Positions 18,006 through 28,429 of a stretch of 64,000 nt of DNA are shown piece after piece. Numbering within the stretch: position 1 is the first letter of the stretch; each line of letters begins with the position of its first letter. A program made the position numbers and the translations under genes. The notes under the pieces were generated by a model. That model searched no databases. It saw nothing but the letters and a program-made list of their open reading frames with translations, and was not told the origin of the DNA. Origin of the DNA: 13-2-20CM-66-19 sp963824395 (GTDB lineage Bacteria; Pseudomonadota; Gammaproteobacteria; Steroidobacterales; Steroidobacteraceae). The DNA is taken from assembly GCA_963824395.1 (NCBI GenBank), contig CAWGPF010000005.1, positions 248,001-312,000 of the forward strand, read 5' to 3'.

Positions 18006-19011
18006 GTGCGCGAACTCGTCATGGTGATCACGGATCTGTACGCCGCGGCCGAGGCGCCCGGCGCGCACGCTGCGGCCGCCCCGGCGCTCGCGGGGCTCGC
18101 CCGGGCGGCGCGCTTCGCCGAGCGGGGCGAAGTCGCGCGCGGCTGGCGCGACTGGCTGGTGCGCCGCGTCGGTCGTGCGGACCTTGCCGGGGTCGCGCCC
18201 GCGCATGTCGCGGCGGCCGCCGCAGCCGCGGCATCGCTGGCGACACGCTCGCAGTGGATCGCAACCCCGGTGTACCTGCAGGCGGGGCTCTCGCAGGTGC
18301 ACCTCGATCACCGCGGCATCCTGCGACTTCCCTCAGCGACGCTGGCTCAGCTGGCGGCAAGCTTCGCGCAGACCTTCGCCGGTGCGGGCCTGGAACTCGC
18401 ACCCCTGCCGAGCGGTGAGTTCCTGCTGCGCGCCGCCGCGATCCCCGCGGGGGACACCCAGGAGCCCGAGCGCTGCGCGGGCGCTGCAATCGCCGCGAGC
18501 CTCTCGCGCGACACAGCCTCGGCAGCGTTGCGGCGCACGGCCGCCGAAATCGAGATGTGGCTGCACGAGTGCGGGCCGCGCTGCCCAGGTGAATGCCCTG
18601 TGGCTGTGGGGTGCTGCGGGCGCGCCCCTCGGAGCGGACGCTGTGCGCGGGGCGACGCGGCCGTGGCGCGCCTTTGGCGCGGATGCCTATCTTGATGGCC
18701 TGATGCGTCTCGAGGGGGCAAGATGCGAGCCCCTGCCGCCGGCGCTTGCGGCGCTGGAAGTCGACGCCGGGGCGGACGTGGTGCTCGCGCTGCGCGTCGC
18801 CGAGGAGTTGCAGACCGCGATGCCCGTGAGCTTTATCGAAGGAGTGGCCCGCCTGGATGAGCGCTTCATCGCGCCCGCCGTGGCCGCGCTGCGCGCCGGC
18901 GGGCTCAAGCGTCTCACCCTCTTGGCCAATGACCGCGTACTCACCCTCGGGCCGCGCAGCGCCCTGCGGTTCTGGCGCCGCGCCCGCACGCCGCTGCAGG
19001 CCTTCGCATGA
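18006..19011 (+). pseudogene. RpfE-like / phosphoglycerate mutase-like protein, interrupted by a frameshift
   Basis: The first part reads in one frame from GTG 18006 (or ATG 18021) to about 18575 and ends with EIEMWLHEC. The second continues one base over with QVNALWLWGAAGAPLG and runs to the stop at 19009-19011, overlapping the recJ ATG. Removing one G from GGG near 18570 restores one protein of about 335 residues. The family (COG4255) is found beside recJ in xanthomonads and is annotated as regulatory protein RpfE or phosphoglycerate mutase-like; the assignment is from memory of the family. It may be a real pseudogene or a sequencing error. Confidence 0.65.
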
Positions 19012-20732
19012 AGCTGCGGGTGGTACGGCGCACGCCGGGCGCGGCGGAATCGCTGGTGCAGGTGCACCCGGTCCTCGGGCGCGTGTACGCCGCGCGCGGC
19101 GTGCGCTCGCACGCTGAGCTTGATCACTCCCTCGAGCGGCTCTTGCCGGTGGGCACGCTCGAAGGTATCCCGGCGGCCGTGGAGCTGCTGCTTGCGCACC
19201 GCGCCGGCCGCATCCTCGTCATCGGGGATTTCGATGCGGATGGCGCGACCAGCAGCGCCCTCATGGTGCGGGCGCTCACGCGCTTCGGCTTCGCCACGGT
19301 GGACTTCCTCGTGCCGAACCGCTTTGAGTTCGGCTACGGGCTCACCCCGGAGATCGTGGCCCTGGCGCGCACGCGCAGCCCGAGCCTCATCGTCACGGTG
19401 GACAACGGCGTCTCGAGCAACGCCGGGGTCGCCGCGGCGCGCTCTGCCGGCATCGACGTCCTCGTTACCGACCATCACCTGCCGGGGAGCGAGCTGCCGC
19501 AGGCGAACGTCATCGTCAACCCGAACCTGCCCGGCAGCCGCTTCGGCAGCCGCAACCTCGCCGGCGTCGGCGTCGCCTTCTACGTGATGGCGGCGCTGCG
19601 GCGACGCATGGAGGAGCTCGGCCTCACCGGCAGCGCCACCCCGGGGGTCGCGCCGCTGCTGGACCTCGTGGCCCTCGGCACGGTCGCCGATGTCGTGCCG
19701 CTCGATGCCAACAACCGGGTGCTCGTGGCGCAGGGCCTCAAGCGCATCCGCGCCGGGCGCTGCGTGCCGGGGATCCGTGCGCTTCTGAGCCTCGCGGCGC
19801 GCCCGCGCGCGCAGGTCACCGCCTCGGATCTCGCCTTCGCCGTGGCGCCGCGCCTGAACGCCGCCGGCCGCATCGATGACATGACGATCGGCATCCAGTG
19901 CCTCCTGGAGGAGGACGAAGCGCGTGCCCAGGTGCTCGCAGCGCGACTCGATGAGCTCAACCAGGAGCGCCGCACGATCGAGGCCAAGATGCAGCAGGAG
20001 GCGCTGGCCGCGGTGCGGGTGCTGGCGGAACCGGCCCCCGGCGCGCGCGAGCGCAGCGGCGTGGTGCTCTTCGATGCCAGCTGGCACCAGGGCGTGGTGG
20101 GGCTCGTGGCGAGCCGCGTCAAGGAGCGCCTGCGCCGGCCAGTCATCGCCTTCGCGCTCGCCGGCGATGCGACGCTGCGCGGTTCGGCGCGCTCGATCCC
20201 GGGCGTGCACATCCGCGACGTGCTCGATGCCATCGCCGTGCGCGACCCTCAGCTCATCAGCCGCTTCGGCGGCCACGCCATGGCCGCCGGCCTCACCCTC
20301 GAGCCCACGCGCCTCGATCGCTTCGCGCAGGCATTCGATGCGGAGGTGAAGCGCTGGATGGCCGGAATCGGCGCGGCGGACGCGGTGGAGACCGACGGAG
20401 AGCTCACGCAGGAGGAGATCGCGCTCGAGACCGCGCAGGCGCTGCGCGAAGGGGGGCCGTGGGGACAGGCGTTCCCCGAGCCGAGCTTCGATGGGGTCTT
20501 CAGCATCAGCAATGCGCGCGTGATCGGCGAGCGGCACCTGAAGATGTGGGTCGAGGTGCCACGCGGCGGGCGCAGCTTCGATGCCATCGCCTTCAACCAC
20601 GTGCCCCAGGAGGGCCCGTTCGTGCCACCCGAGGGCCTGGCGCATCTGGTGTACCGCCTGGAGGTGAACGAGTACCAGGGTGAGCGGCGCCTGCAGCTGC
20701 TCGTCGATCACCTGCTGCCCGCGGCGCCCTGA
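19008..20732 (+). CDS. recJ: Single-stranded-DNA-specific exonuclease RecJ
   Basis: 574 residues, full length. DHH-family motifs are present: GDFDADGATSSALM, VDNGVSSNAG and VTDHHLPG. The DHHA1 part has APRLNAAGRIDDM and FGGHAMAAGLTLE, and a C-terminal OB domain follows. RecJ digests single-stranded DNA 5' to 3' in RecF-pathway recombination and mismatch repair. Its ATG overlaps the stop of the RpfE-like gene, and prfB follows after about 60 bases. Confidence 0.96.
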   Translation: MKLRVVRRTPGAAESLVQVHPVLGRVYAARGVRSHAELDHSLERLLPVGTLEGIPAAVELLLAHRAGRILVIGDFDADGATSSALMVRALTRFGFATVDFLVPNRFEFGYGLTPEIVALARTRSPSLIVTVDNGVSSNAGVAAARSAGIDVLVTDHHLPGSELPQANVIVNPNLPGSRFGSRNLAGVGVAFYVMAALRRRMEELGLTGSATPGVAPLLDLVALGTVADVVPLDANNRVLVAQGLKRIRAGRCVPGIRALLSLAARPRAQVTASDLAFAVAPRLNAAGRIDDMTIGIQCLLEEDEARAQVLAARLDELNQERRTIEAKMQQEALAAVRVLAEPAPGARERSGVVLFDASWHQGVVGLVASRVKERLRRPVIAFALAGDATLRGSARSIPGVHIRDVLDAIAVRDPQLISRFGGHAMAAGLTLEPTRLDRFAQAFDAEVKRWMAGIGAADAVETDGELTQEEIALETAQALREGGPWGQAFPEPSFDGVFSISNARVIGERHLKMWVEVPRGGRSFDAIAFNHVPQEGPFVPPEGLAHLVYRLEVNEYQGERRLQLLVDHLLPAAP

Positions 20733-20794
20733 AGGCGCTGTCGCCGTGGTAGCATCCTGCGCCTTCTTTGCCCGTCCCCGCAGCGACAGCCCCC

Positions 20795-21890
20795 ATGGAA
20801 GTCAACCAGACCAAGCGCCAGCTCAAAGACCTCGCCGAACGCATCGCAACGTTACGGGGGTTTCTTTGAGTACGACCGCAAACAGGAGCGCCTCGAGGAG
20901 GTAGCCCGGGAGCTGGAGGAGCCGGCGGTGTGGTCCAACCCCGCGCGCGCTCAGGAGCTCGGCCGCGAGCGCGCGCGCCTGAGCGCCGATGTGGGCGAGA
21001 TCGACCGCGTGAGCAAGGGCATCGCCGATGCGGCCGAGCTGCTGGAGCTTGCCGAAAGCGAGAACGATGAGCCCGCCGCCTTCGACATCGAGAAGGACGC
21101 GCAGCGCCTGGAGGCCGACGTGCGGCACCTGGAGCTCAAGCGCATGTTCTCCGGCAAGATGGACGCCCACAATGCCTTCCTCGACATCCAGGCCGGCGCC
21201 GGCGGCACCGAGGCCCAGGACTGGGCGCAGATGCTGCTGCGCATGTACCTGCGCTGGGCGGCCGCGCGCGGCTTCAGCGCCGAAGTCATCGACTCGAACC
21301 CGGGCGAGGTCGCGGGCATGAAGAGCGCCACGGTGGAAGTGAAGGGCGAGTACGCCTACGGCTGGCTGCGCACCGAGACCGGCGTGCACCGCCTGGTGCG
21401 CAAGTCCCCCTTCGACTCCGGTAACCGCCGCCACACTTCCTTCGCCTCGGTATTCGTCTCGCCCGAGGTGGACGATGACATCGCGATCGAGATAAACCCT
21501 GCCGACCTCAAGACGGACGTTTACCGCTCGTCCGGGGCCGGCGGCCAGCACGTCAACAAGACCGAATCCGCGGTGCGCATCACGCATCTGCCTTCCGGGA
21601 TCGTGGTCGCCTGCCAGAACGAGCGCAGCCAGCACAAGAACCGCTCGACCGCCATGAAGATGCTGAAGGCGAAGCTCTACGAGCTCGAGGTCAACAAGCG
21701 CAATGCCGCCGCCAAGGTGCTGGAAGATTCCAAGTCGGATGTCAGCTGGGGCAACCAGATCCGCTCCTACGTGCTCGATCAGTCGCGCATCAAGGATCTG
21801 CGCACCGGGGTGGAGGTCGGCAATACCGCCTCCGTGCTCGATGGCGCGCTCGATCAGTTCATGGAGGCCTCGCTGAAAGCGGGCGTATAG
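20795..21890 (+). CDS. prfB: Peptide chain release factor 2, with programmed +1 frameshift
   Basis: Translation from ATG 20795 meets an in-frame TGA at 20867-20869 (codon 25), just after CTT. Upstream lies a CGGGGG Shine-Dalgarno-like stimulator and the TTTCTTTGA slip site, the RF2 autoregulation arrangement. Slipping one base onto GAG (20868) continues into the full protein, about 364 residues against 365 in E. coli. The GGQ catalytic motif is in SSGAGGQHVNKT. RF2 reads UGA and UAA stops, so low RF2 favours the shift and raises its own synthesis. Confidence 0.95.
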
Positions 21891-21892
21891 CT

Positions 21893-23416
<1,524 letters not shown>

Positions 23417-23521
23417 CCGCATGACGGCGCGCGCCGCGGCCGGCGCGCCTCCACGGGTGCATTGCTCGCCGGTGCGCTCGCCGCGCGGCTTGAGGGAACC
23501 ATGCGCCGCCTGAGGGGCGCT

Positions 23522-24430
23522 TCAGTGCGGCAGGGCGTAGGGTAGCGGCAGCTGCGTCGCCGCCAGCGCGCGCGTCTCCGCCACCTCGGACGGACTCTCA
23601 GCCCCGGCAGTGAGCGCGGTCACGGCGAGAAACTCGCAGCGTCCATCCGCGTGCTGCGCGCCTGCGACCACGGTGAGCGGGCGCCCGTCCGCCAGCCGCG
23701 CGGTGTCCCCGGGGGCAAGCTGCGCGACGCCCTCGGTGATGAAGCGCTGCATGCGCCGCTTCACGCGGCCGCGGAAGTGGGCGCGCGCGATGACCTCCTG
23801 GCCGGTGTAGCAGCCCTTCTCGAACGAGATGCCGTCCAGCAGGTCGAGGTTGAGCATCTGCGACACGAATTCCTCGGAAGTGGCGGCGTACACCTGCGGC
23901 TCACCGGCGCCGATCGCCGCGAGCTGCCAGTCGGCGAGGCTGAGCGGCGCGTCTGGTGCGGGCGGTGCTGAGCCGCGCGGGCGCACCATGAGCAGGCGCG
24001 CCGGTGACTCCCCGATTCGGACGATATGAGCGCCGGCGTCCTCACGCACCCCGCCCGGAAGGGGCAGGCGCGTCCCGGCAGCCGGCTCGGCGTCCGGGCC
24101 CGGGAGCATCCCGAGCACCTGCCATTGGGCGGACTCGTCGCTGAGCTTCACCTTGGCACGCAGGATGAACTTGCCCAACCGTGCCACGAGGGCGCTCACG
24201 AGTTCGCGCGGCAGGATGGCAATGAAATCATCGGCGCCAAGCTCGAGGAGACGCAGCAGGGCGATCACGCGGCCCTGCACGTTGTGATAGCCCGCGAGCA
24301 GGGCGCGCTCCGGGGTGAGCCGCGACATATCGTTCGACAGCTGCCCCTGCAGGAACTTGCGCGCGTCGGGCCCGCGCACACGCAACACGCCCAAGGTGTC
24401 AAGCGAGACTGAGTTCCGGGACGCGCGCAT
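23522..24430 (-). CDS. ygfZ: tRNA-modifying / iron-sulfur protein maturation factor YgfZ
   Basis: 302 residues from ATG 24430; ATG 24460 is an in-frame alternative. The aminomethyltransferase-like fold carries the family signature KGCYTGQEVIARAHFRG with its invariant cysteine. YgfZ is a folate-dependent factor for repair or assembly of some Fe-S enzymes. It lies back to back with the succinate dehydrogenase genes, whose SdhB carries three Fe-S clusters, a common gammaproteobacterial arrangement. Confidence 0.92.
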   Translation of the reverse strand: MRASRNSVSLDTLGVLRVRGPDARKFLQGQLSNDMSRLTPERALLAGYHNVQGRVIALLRLLELGADDFIAILPRELVSALVARLGKFILRAKVKLSDESAQWQVLGMLPGPDAEPAAGTRLPLPGGVREDAGAHIVRIGESPARLLMVRPRGSAPPAPDAPLSLADWQLAAIGAGEPQVYAATSEEFVSQMLNLDLLDGISFEKGCYTGQEVIARAHFRGRVKRRMQRFITEGVAQLAPGDTARLADGRPLTVVAGAQHADGRCEFLAVTALTAGAESPSEVAETRALAATQLPLPYALPH

Positions 24431-24490
24431 GTTGAGCGTTGTTTTTCCTCGGCCTTTCATGGCCGCTGGGCGTGAATTCTGGCAGACTAA

Positions 24491-24676
24491 ATGGGTATGT
24501 CGATGCCCGATCGCAAGACTCCCGACTCCACTTCCGAGAACACCTCCAGCGAAGCTGCCGAGGCGCGCGCGATGCAATCGCAGGGCGCGCCGCCGCACGA
24601 GAGCGGCGGCCCGGCAGGCCCTGAGCCCACCCGCTACGGCGACTGGGAGAGGAACGGGCGCTGTATCGATTTCTGA
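24491..24676 (+). CDS. SDHAF4-like (DUF1674) succinate dehydrogenase assembly protein
   Basis: A 61-residue protein. A disordered Ser/Glu/Pro-rich N-terminus leads into GPEPTRYGDWERNGRCIDF, the hallmark C-terminus of DUF1674 and of mitochondrial SDHAF4. SDHAF4 binds flavinylated SdhA and promotes its pairing with SdhB. Its stop is 7 bases before sdhC, so it is the first gene of the sdh operon, which supports the assignment. Nearby in-frame ATG codons (24491, 24497, 24503) leave the exact start open. Confidence 0.88.
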   Translation: MGMSMPDRKTPDSTSENTSSEAAEARAMQSQGAPPHESGGPAGPEPTRYGDWERNGRCIDF

Positions 24677-24683
24677 AGAGCGT

Positions 24684-25067
24684 ATGCCGAGCCGACCGCT
24701 ATCTCCGCACCTGTCGGTGTACAAGTTCAAGTACACCCTGACGAGTTCCATTCTGAACCGCTTCACCGGCGTCATCCTGTCGCTCGGCTTCTTCGTGCTG
24801 TGCCGCTGGCTGATAGCCGTGGCATCAGGCCCGCAGGCGCAGGCGCGCGCCCAGCGACTGCTCGCCTGCTCACCCATGAAACTGCTGTATCTCGGGCTCA
24901 TATTCGCATTCGCTTACCACCTGCTCGCCGGCATCCGCCACCTGGTGTGGGACACCGGCAGGGGACTGGAGCGCTCCCAGTCACGCGTGAGTGCCTGGGT
25001 GATCGGCGTGGCGAGCGTGGTGCTGACGCTGCTGATCGCCTGGGTGCTGTGGGGACGCGCCGCGTGA
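24684..25067 (+). CDS. sdhC: Succinate dehydrogenase cytochrome b556 subunit
   Basis: 127 residues. The N-terminal RPLSPHLSVYKFKYT and SILNRFTGV are SdhC signatures. Three membrane segments follow (about 25-45, 60-82, 103-124), with the heme-ligand histidine in YHLLAGIRHLVWD. It anchors complex II and contributes to the quinone site. It begins 7 bases after the SDHAF4-like gene, and its stop overlaps the sdhD GTG. Confidence 0.95.
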   Translation: MPSRPLSPHLSVYKFKYTLTSSILNRFTGVILSLGFFVLCRWLIAVASGPQAQARAQRLLACSPMKLLYLGLIFAFAYHLLAGIRHLVWDTGRGLERSQSRVSAWVIGVASVVLTLLIAWVLWGRAA

Positions 25068-25450
25068 GCCTCGCCAATCCCCTGCGGCGGGTGCTCGGGG
25101 CGGGCCCGGCGCGCTCGGGCGTGCACCACTGGTGGGTGCAGCGGCTCACCGCACTCGCGCTCGTACCGCTGTCGATCTGGTTCGCGGTCTCGATTCTGTG
25201 GCTGCCGGGACTCGATCACATAACGGTCACCGCCTGGATGGGGCAGGCCTGGACCGCGCTGCTGCTGGTGCTCTTCGTCCTGACCGCCGCGTGGCACTCC
25301 AAGCTCGGCCTGCAGGTGATCATCGAGGACTACGTGCACACGGCGGGCGCGAAGACGCTGCTCTTGGTGCTCAGCGCCTTCCTGCACGTGTTTCTGGCCG
25401 CGGCCGCCGTGTTCGCGGTGCTCAAGGTGGCTTTCGGGGCCAGCGCATGA
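25064..25450 (+). CDS. sdhD: Succinate dehydrogenase hydrophobic membrane anchor subunit
   Basis: 128 residues from GTG 25064, overlapping the sdhC stop (GTGA). Three membrane segments are visible, with SGVHHWWVQRLTALAL and the conserved HSKLGLQVIIEDYVH near the last one. It pairs with SdhC around heme b and ubiquinone. The sdhA ATG overlaps its stop. Confidence 0.94.
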   Translation: MSLANPLRRVLGAGPARSGVHHWWVQRLTALALVPLSIWFAVSILWLPGLDHITVTAWMGQAWTALLLVLFVLTAAWHSKLGLQVIIEDYVHTAGAKTLLLVLSAFLHVFLAAAAVFAVLKVAFGASA

Positions 25451-27231
25451 GCACCTACTCCTTCGTTGATCACAGTTACGATGTGATCGTCGTCGGCGCC
25501 GGGGGCGCAGGCCTGCGCGCCACCCTGGGCCTCGCCGAGAGCGGGCTGTCGACCGCCTGCATCAGCAAACTCTTCCCGACACGCAGTCACACAGTGGCCG
25601 CCCAGGGCGGCATCAGCGCCGCTCTCGGCAATATGGGCGAGGACGACTGGCGCTGGCACATGTACGACACGGTGAAGGGCTCGGACTGGCTCGGCGACCA
25701 GGATGCGATCGAGCTCATGTGCAAGGAAGCGCCGGCCGCGGTGATCGAGCTTGAGCACTACGGCGTGCCGTTCTCGCGCACCGACCAGGGCCTGATCTAC
25801 CAGCGCCCCTTTGGCGGCATGACGACCCACTACGGCAAGGGCATCGCGCAGCGCACCTGTGCGGCGGCCGACCGCACCGGGCACGCGATGCTGCACACCC
25901 TCTACCAGCAGTCGGTGCGCCATGCGGCCACCTTCTTCGTCGAGTACTTCGCCATCGACCTGATCATGGAGAACGGCGAGTGCCGCGGCGTCACCGCCCT
26001 GAATCTCGCCGACGGCACCCTGCACCGCTTCCGCGCCCACGTGACGATCATCGCTACCGGGGGCTACGGGCGTACCTACTTCTCCTGCACCTCGGCGCAT
26101 TCGTGCACCGGTGACGGCAATGCCATGGTGCTGCGCGCCGGGCTGCCGCTGCAGGACATGGAGTTCGTGCAGTTCCACCCCACCGGCATCTATGGCGCCG
26201 GCTGCCTGATCACCGAAGGCGCGCGCGGCGAGGGCGGCTACCTCACCAACTCCAAGGGCGAGCGCTTCATGGAGCGCTACGCGCCGAACGCCAAGGACTT
26301 AGCCTCGCGTGACGTCGTCAGCCGGGCCATGACGGTGGAGATCCGCGAGGGCCGCGGAGTCGGGGCCGAGCACGACCACATCGACCTGCACCTCGAGCAC
26401 TTAGGTCCCGGGGTCATCCACGAGCTGCTGCCGGGGATTGCTGAGACCGCGCGCATCTTCGCCGGCGTCGATGTCACCAAGGGGCCGATCCCGGTGCAGC
26501 CCACCGTGCACTACAACATGGGCGGCATTCCCTGTAACTACCGTGGCGAGGTGGTGGCGCCGAGGAATGGCGACCCCGATGCCATCGTGCCGGGCCTGAT
26601 GGCGATTGGCGAGGCGGCCTGCGTCTCGGTGCACGGGGCGAACCGCCTCGGCAGCAACTCGCTGCTCGATCTGGTGGTGTTTGGGCGCGAGGCGGCGCGG
26701 CGCTGCGCGGAGATCGTGAAGCCGGGCGCGCGTCAGCGGCCCTGGGCGAAGGGTGCAGGGGAGGAGGGCGTCGCGCGCCTCGACCGACTGCGCAACGCCA
26801 ACGGCAGCCGCGGCACGGCCGCGATTCGCCTGGAGATGCAGAAGACCATGCAGCTGGATGCCGCGGTATTCCGTAGCGGGGACACCCTCGGGGAGGGGGT
26901 GCAGAAGCTCGCCGCGACCTTCGCCTCCTTCGCGGACGTGAAGATCACCGACCGCTCCCTCATCTGGAACTCCGACCTGATCGAGACGCTCGAGCTGGAG
27001 AACCTGCTGCTGCAGGCGACCGCGACCATCCACTCGGCCCTGAACCGCACCGAAAGCCGTGGCGCGCACGCGCGCGAGGACTTCCCGCAGCGCGACGATG
27101 TGAACTGGTTGAAGCACACGCTCGCCTGGGTCGAAGGTCCGGGCCAGGTGCGCTTCGACTACCGCCCGGTACACCTGAACACCTTGAGCTCGGACGTTCA
27201 GACCATTCCGCCCAAGGCGCGCACCTACTGA
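25447..27231 (+). CDS. sdhA: Succinate dehydrogenase flavoprotein subunit
   Basis: 594 residues from ATG 25447, coupled to sdhD by an ATGA overlap; the frame is open further upstream but homology starts here. The dinucleotide fold is VIVVGAGGAGLRATLGLAE. The FAD-attachment histidine is in RSHTVAAQGG, and the catalytic Arg region is in RLGSNSLLDLVVFG context. It oxidizes succinate to fumarate and passes electrons to SdhB. The SDHAF4-like protein and SdhE in this operon are expected to serve this subunit. Confidence 0.97.
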   Translation: MSTYSFVDHSYDVIVVGAGGAGLRATLGLAESGLSTACISKLFPTRSHTVAAQGGISAALGNMGEDDWRWHMYDTVKGSDWLGDQDAIELMCKEAPAAVIELEHYGVPFSRTDQGLIYQRPFGGMTTHYGKGIAQRTCAAADRTGHAMLHTLYQQSVRHAATFFVEYFAIDLIMENGECRGVTALNLADGTLHRFRAHVTIIATGGYGRTYFSCTSAHSCTGDGNAMVLRAGLPLQDMEFVQFHPTGIYGAGCLITEGARGEGGYLTNSKGERFMERYAPNAKDLASRDVVSRAMTVEIREGRGVGAEHDHIDLHLEHLGPGVIHELLPGIAETARIFAGVDVTKGPIPVQPTVHYNMGGIPCNYRGEVVAPRNGDPDAIVPGLMAIGEAACVSVHGANRLGSNSLLDLVVFGREAARRCAEIVKPGARQRPWAKGAGEEGVARLDRLRNANGSRGTAAIRLEMQKTMQLDAAVFRSGDTLGEGVQKLAATFASFADVKITDRSLIWNSDLIETLELENLLLQATATIHSALNRTESRGAHAREDFPQRDDVNWLKHTLAWVEGPGQVRFDYRPVHLNTLSSDVQTIPPKARTY

Positions 27232-27247
27232 TCTTATAGAGAGCACG

Positions 27248-28030
27248 ATGGCCGAATTCCGCCTGCCTCCCAACTCGCGCATCGTCAAGGGCGTCACGTA
27301 CCCGGCGCCGCCCGGCGCCCGCGAGCTGCGCACGGTGCGTATCTACCGCTTCAACCCCGACTCGGGCGAGAACCCGCGCGTCGACACCTTCGCGCTCGAT
27401 GTGAAGAGCTGCGGCCCGATGGTGCTCGATGCCCTGATCCAGCTGAAAGCCGCGGTCGACTCCTCGCTCACCTTCCGCCGCTCCTGTCGCGAGGGCATCT
27501 GCGGCTCGTGCGCCATGAACATCAACGGCGTCAATCGCCTCGCCTGCACCACCGCCATGGCGGAGCTCCCGGGCGACATCAAGATCTATCCCCTGCCGCA
27601 CATGCCGGTCATCAAGGACCTGGTGCCGGACCTCACCAATTTCTACGCCCAGTACGCGGCCGTGAAACCCTGGCTGCAGAGCCGCACCCCGGCGCCGCCG
27701 GACCGCGAGCGCCTGCAGAGCAAGGAGGAGCAGGAGAAGATCGACCGCCCGGCGGCGTGCATCCTGTGCGCCTGCTGCTCCACCGCCTGCCCGAGCTACT
27801 GGTGGAACAGCGAGCGCTTCCTCGGTCCCGCGGCGCTGCTGGCCGCCTACCGCTGGATCATCGACAGTCGTGATGAGGCCAAGGGCGAGCGCCTCGATGA
27901 GCTCGAGGACCCCTTCCGGCTCTACCGCTGCCACACCATCATGAACTGCACCGACGCGTGTCCGAAGGATCTGAACCCGGCGCGCGCCATCGCCGAGATC
28001 AAGAAGATGATGGTGGAGCGGCAGTCCTGA
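27248..28030 (+). CDS. sdhB: Succinate dehydrogenase iron-sulfur subunit
   Basis: 260 residues. The [2Fe-2S] cysteines are in CREGICGSCAMNINGVNR, the [4Fe-4S] set in CILCACCSTACPSYWW, and the [3Fe-4S] set in CHTIMNCTDACPKDLNP. It carries electrons from SdhA to quinone. It starts 16 bases after sdhA; the end overlaps or abuts sdhE depending on the sdhE start. Confidence 0.97.
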   Translation: MAEFRLPPNSRIVKGVTYPAPPGARELRTVRIYRFNPDSGENPRVDTFALDVKSCGPMVLDALIQLKAAVDSSLTFRRSCREGICGSCAMNINGVNRLACTTAMAELPGDIKIYPLPHMPVIKDLVPDLTNFYAQYAAVKPWLQSRTPAPPDRERLQSKEEQEKIDRPAACILCACCSTACPSYWWNSERFLGPAALLAAYRWIIDSRDEAKGERLDELEDPFRLYRCHTIMNCTDACPKDLNPARAIAEIKKMMVERQS

Positions 28031-28305
28031 AGGGGCCTGCGAATGCGTCCCATGCGCCGCCGCCGGCGGCGCAGCTCGGGCGCCTGCTGTGGCGCTGCCG
28101 CCGCGGCATGAAGGAGCTCGACCTGCTGCTCGAGCGCTACGGACGCGTCTCACTCCCGCGCTCAAGTCCCCCTGAGCGGCAGGCTTTCGAGGCGCTCCTG
28201 GAGCTGCCTGACCCGGTGCTGGCGGGGTACCTCTTGGGCGGGGTGACCCCGCAGGACCCCGAAACCGCGCATCTGGTGAGGCAGATCCGGGCTTATGTCG
28301 CCTGA
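27958..28305 (+). CDS. sdhE: FAD assembly factor SdhE
   Basis: The conserved domain RLLWRCRRGMKELDLLLERY carries the RGxxE motif that promotes covalent attachment of FAD to SdhA. The C-terminus LLELPDPVLAGYLLGG is also typical. The only standard in-frame start before the domain is GTG 27958 (115 residues), which overlaps sdhB by 73 bases. CTG 28027 would give 92 residues, closer to the family length. It lies last in the sdh operon. Confidence 0.88.
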   Translation: MSEGSEPGARHRRDQEDDGGAAVLKGPANASHAPPPAAQLGRLLWRCRRGMKELDLLLERYGRVSLPRSSPPERQAFEALLELPDPVLAGYLLGGVTPQDPETAHLVRQIRAYVA

Positions 28306-28359
28306 GGGGTCCCCAGGCGCTATCCTCGCTACCCGTCTACGCCGGCCATTCACGATGCT

Positions 28360-28387
28360 GAACTTTCACTCGGGCTTACAGTCTACT
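28360..28387 (+). promoter_or_regulatory. Sigma-E (RpoE/AlgU)-type promoter before rpoE
   Basis: GAACTT at 28360-28365, a 16-base spacer, then TCTACT at 28382-28387. This matches the extracytoplasmic sigma-E/AlgU pattern (GAACTT, 16-17 bases, TCTRA). It lies 43 bases before the rpoE start codon, so sigma-E probably drives its own operon. Confidence 0.75.
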
Positions 28388-28429
28388 CAGCGAACAGCGC
28401 GCCGGCCTTCCTTGAGGGAGTAGTGGCGC

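Noticed and set aside
23430..23455. GC-rich inverted repeat between lysS and ygfZ as a terminator
   Set aside because: The stem is made of simple GC alternation with no U tract on either strand, so it has little support.
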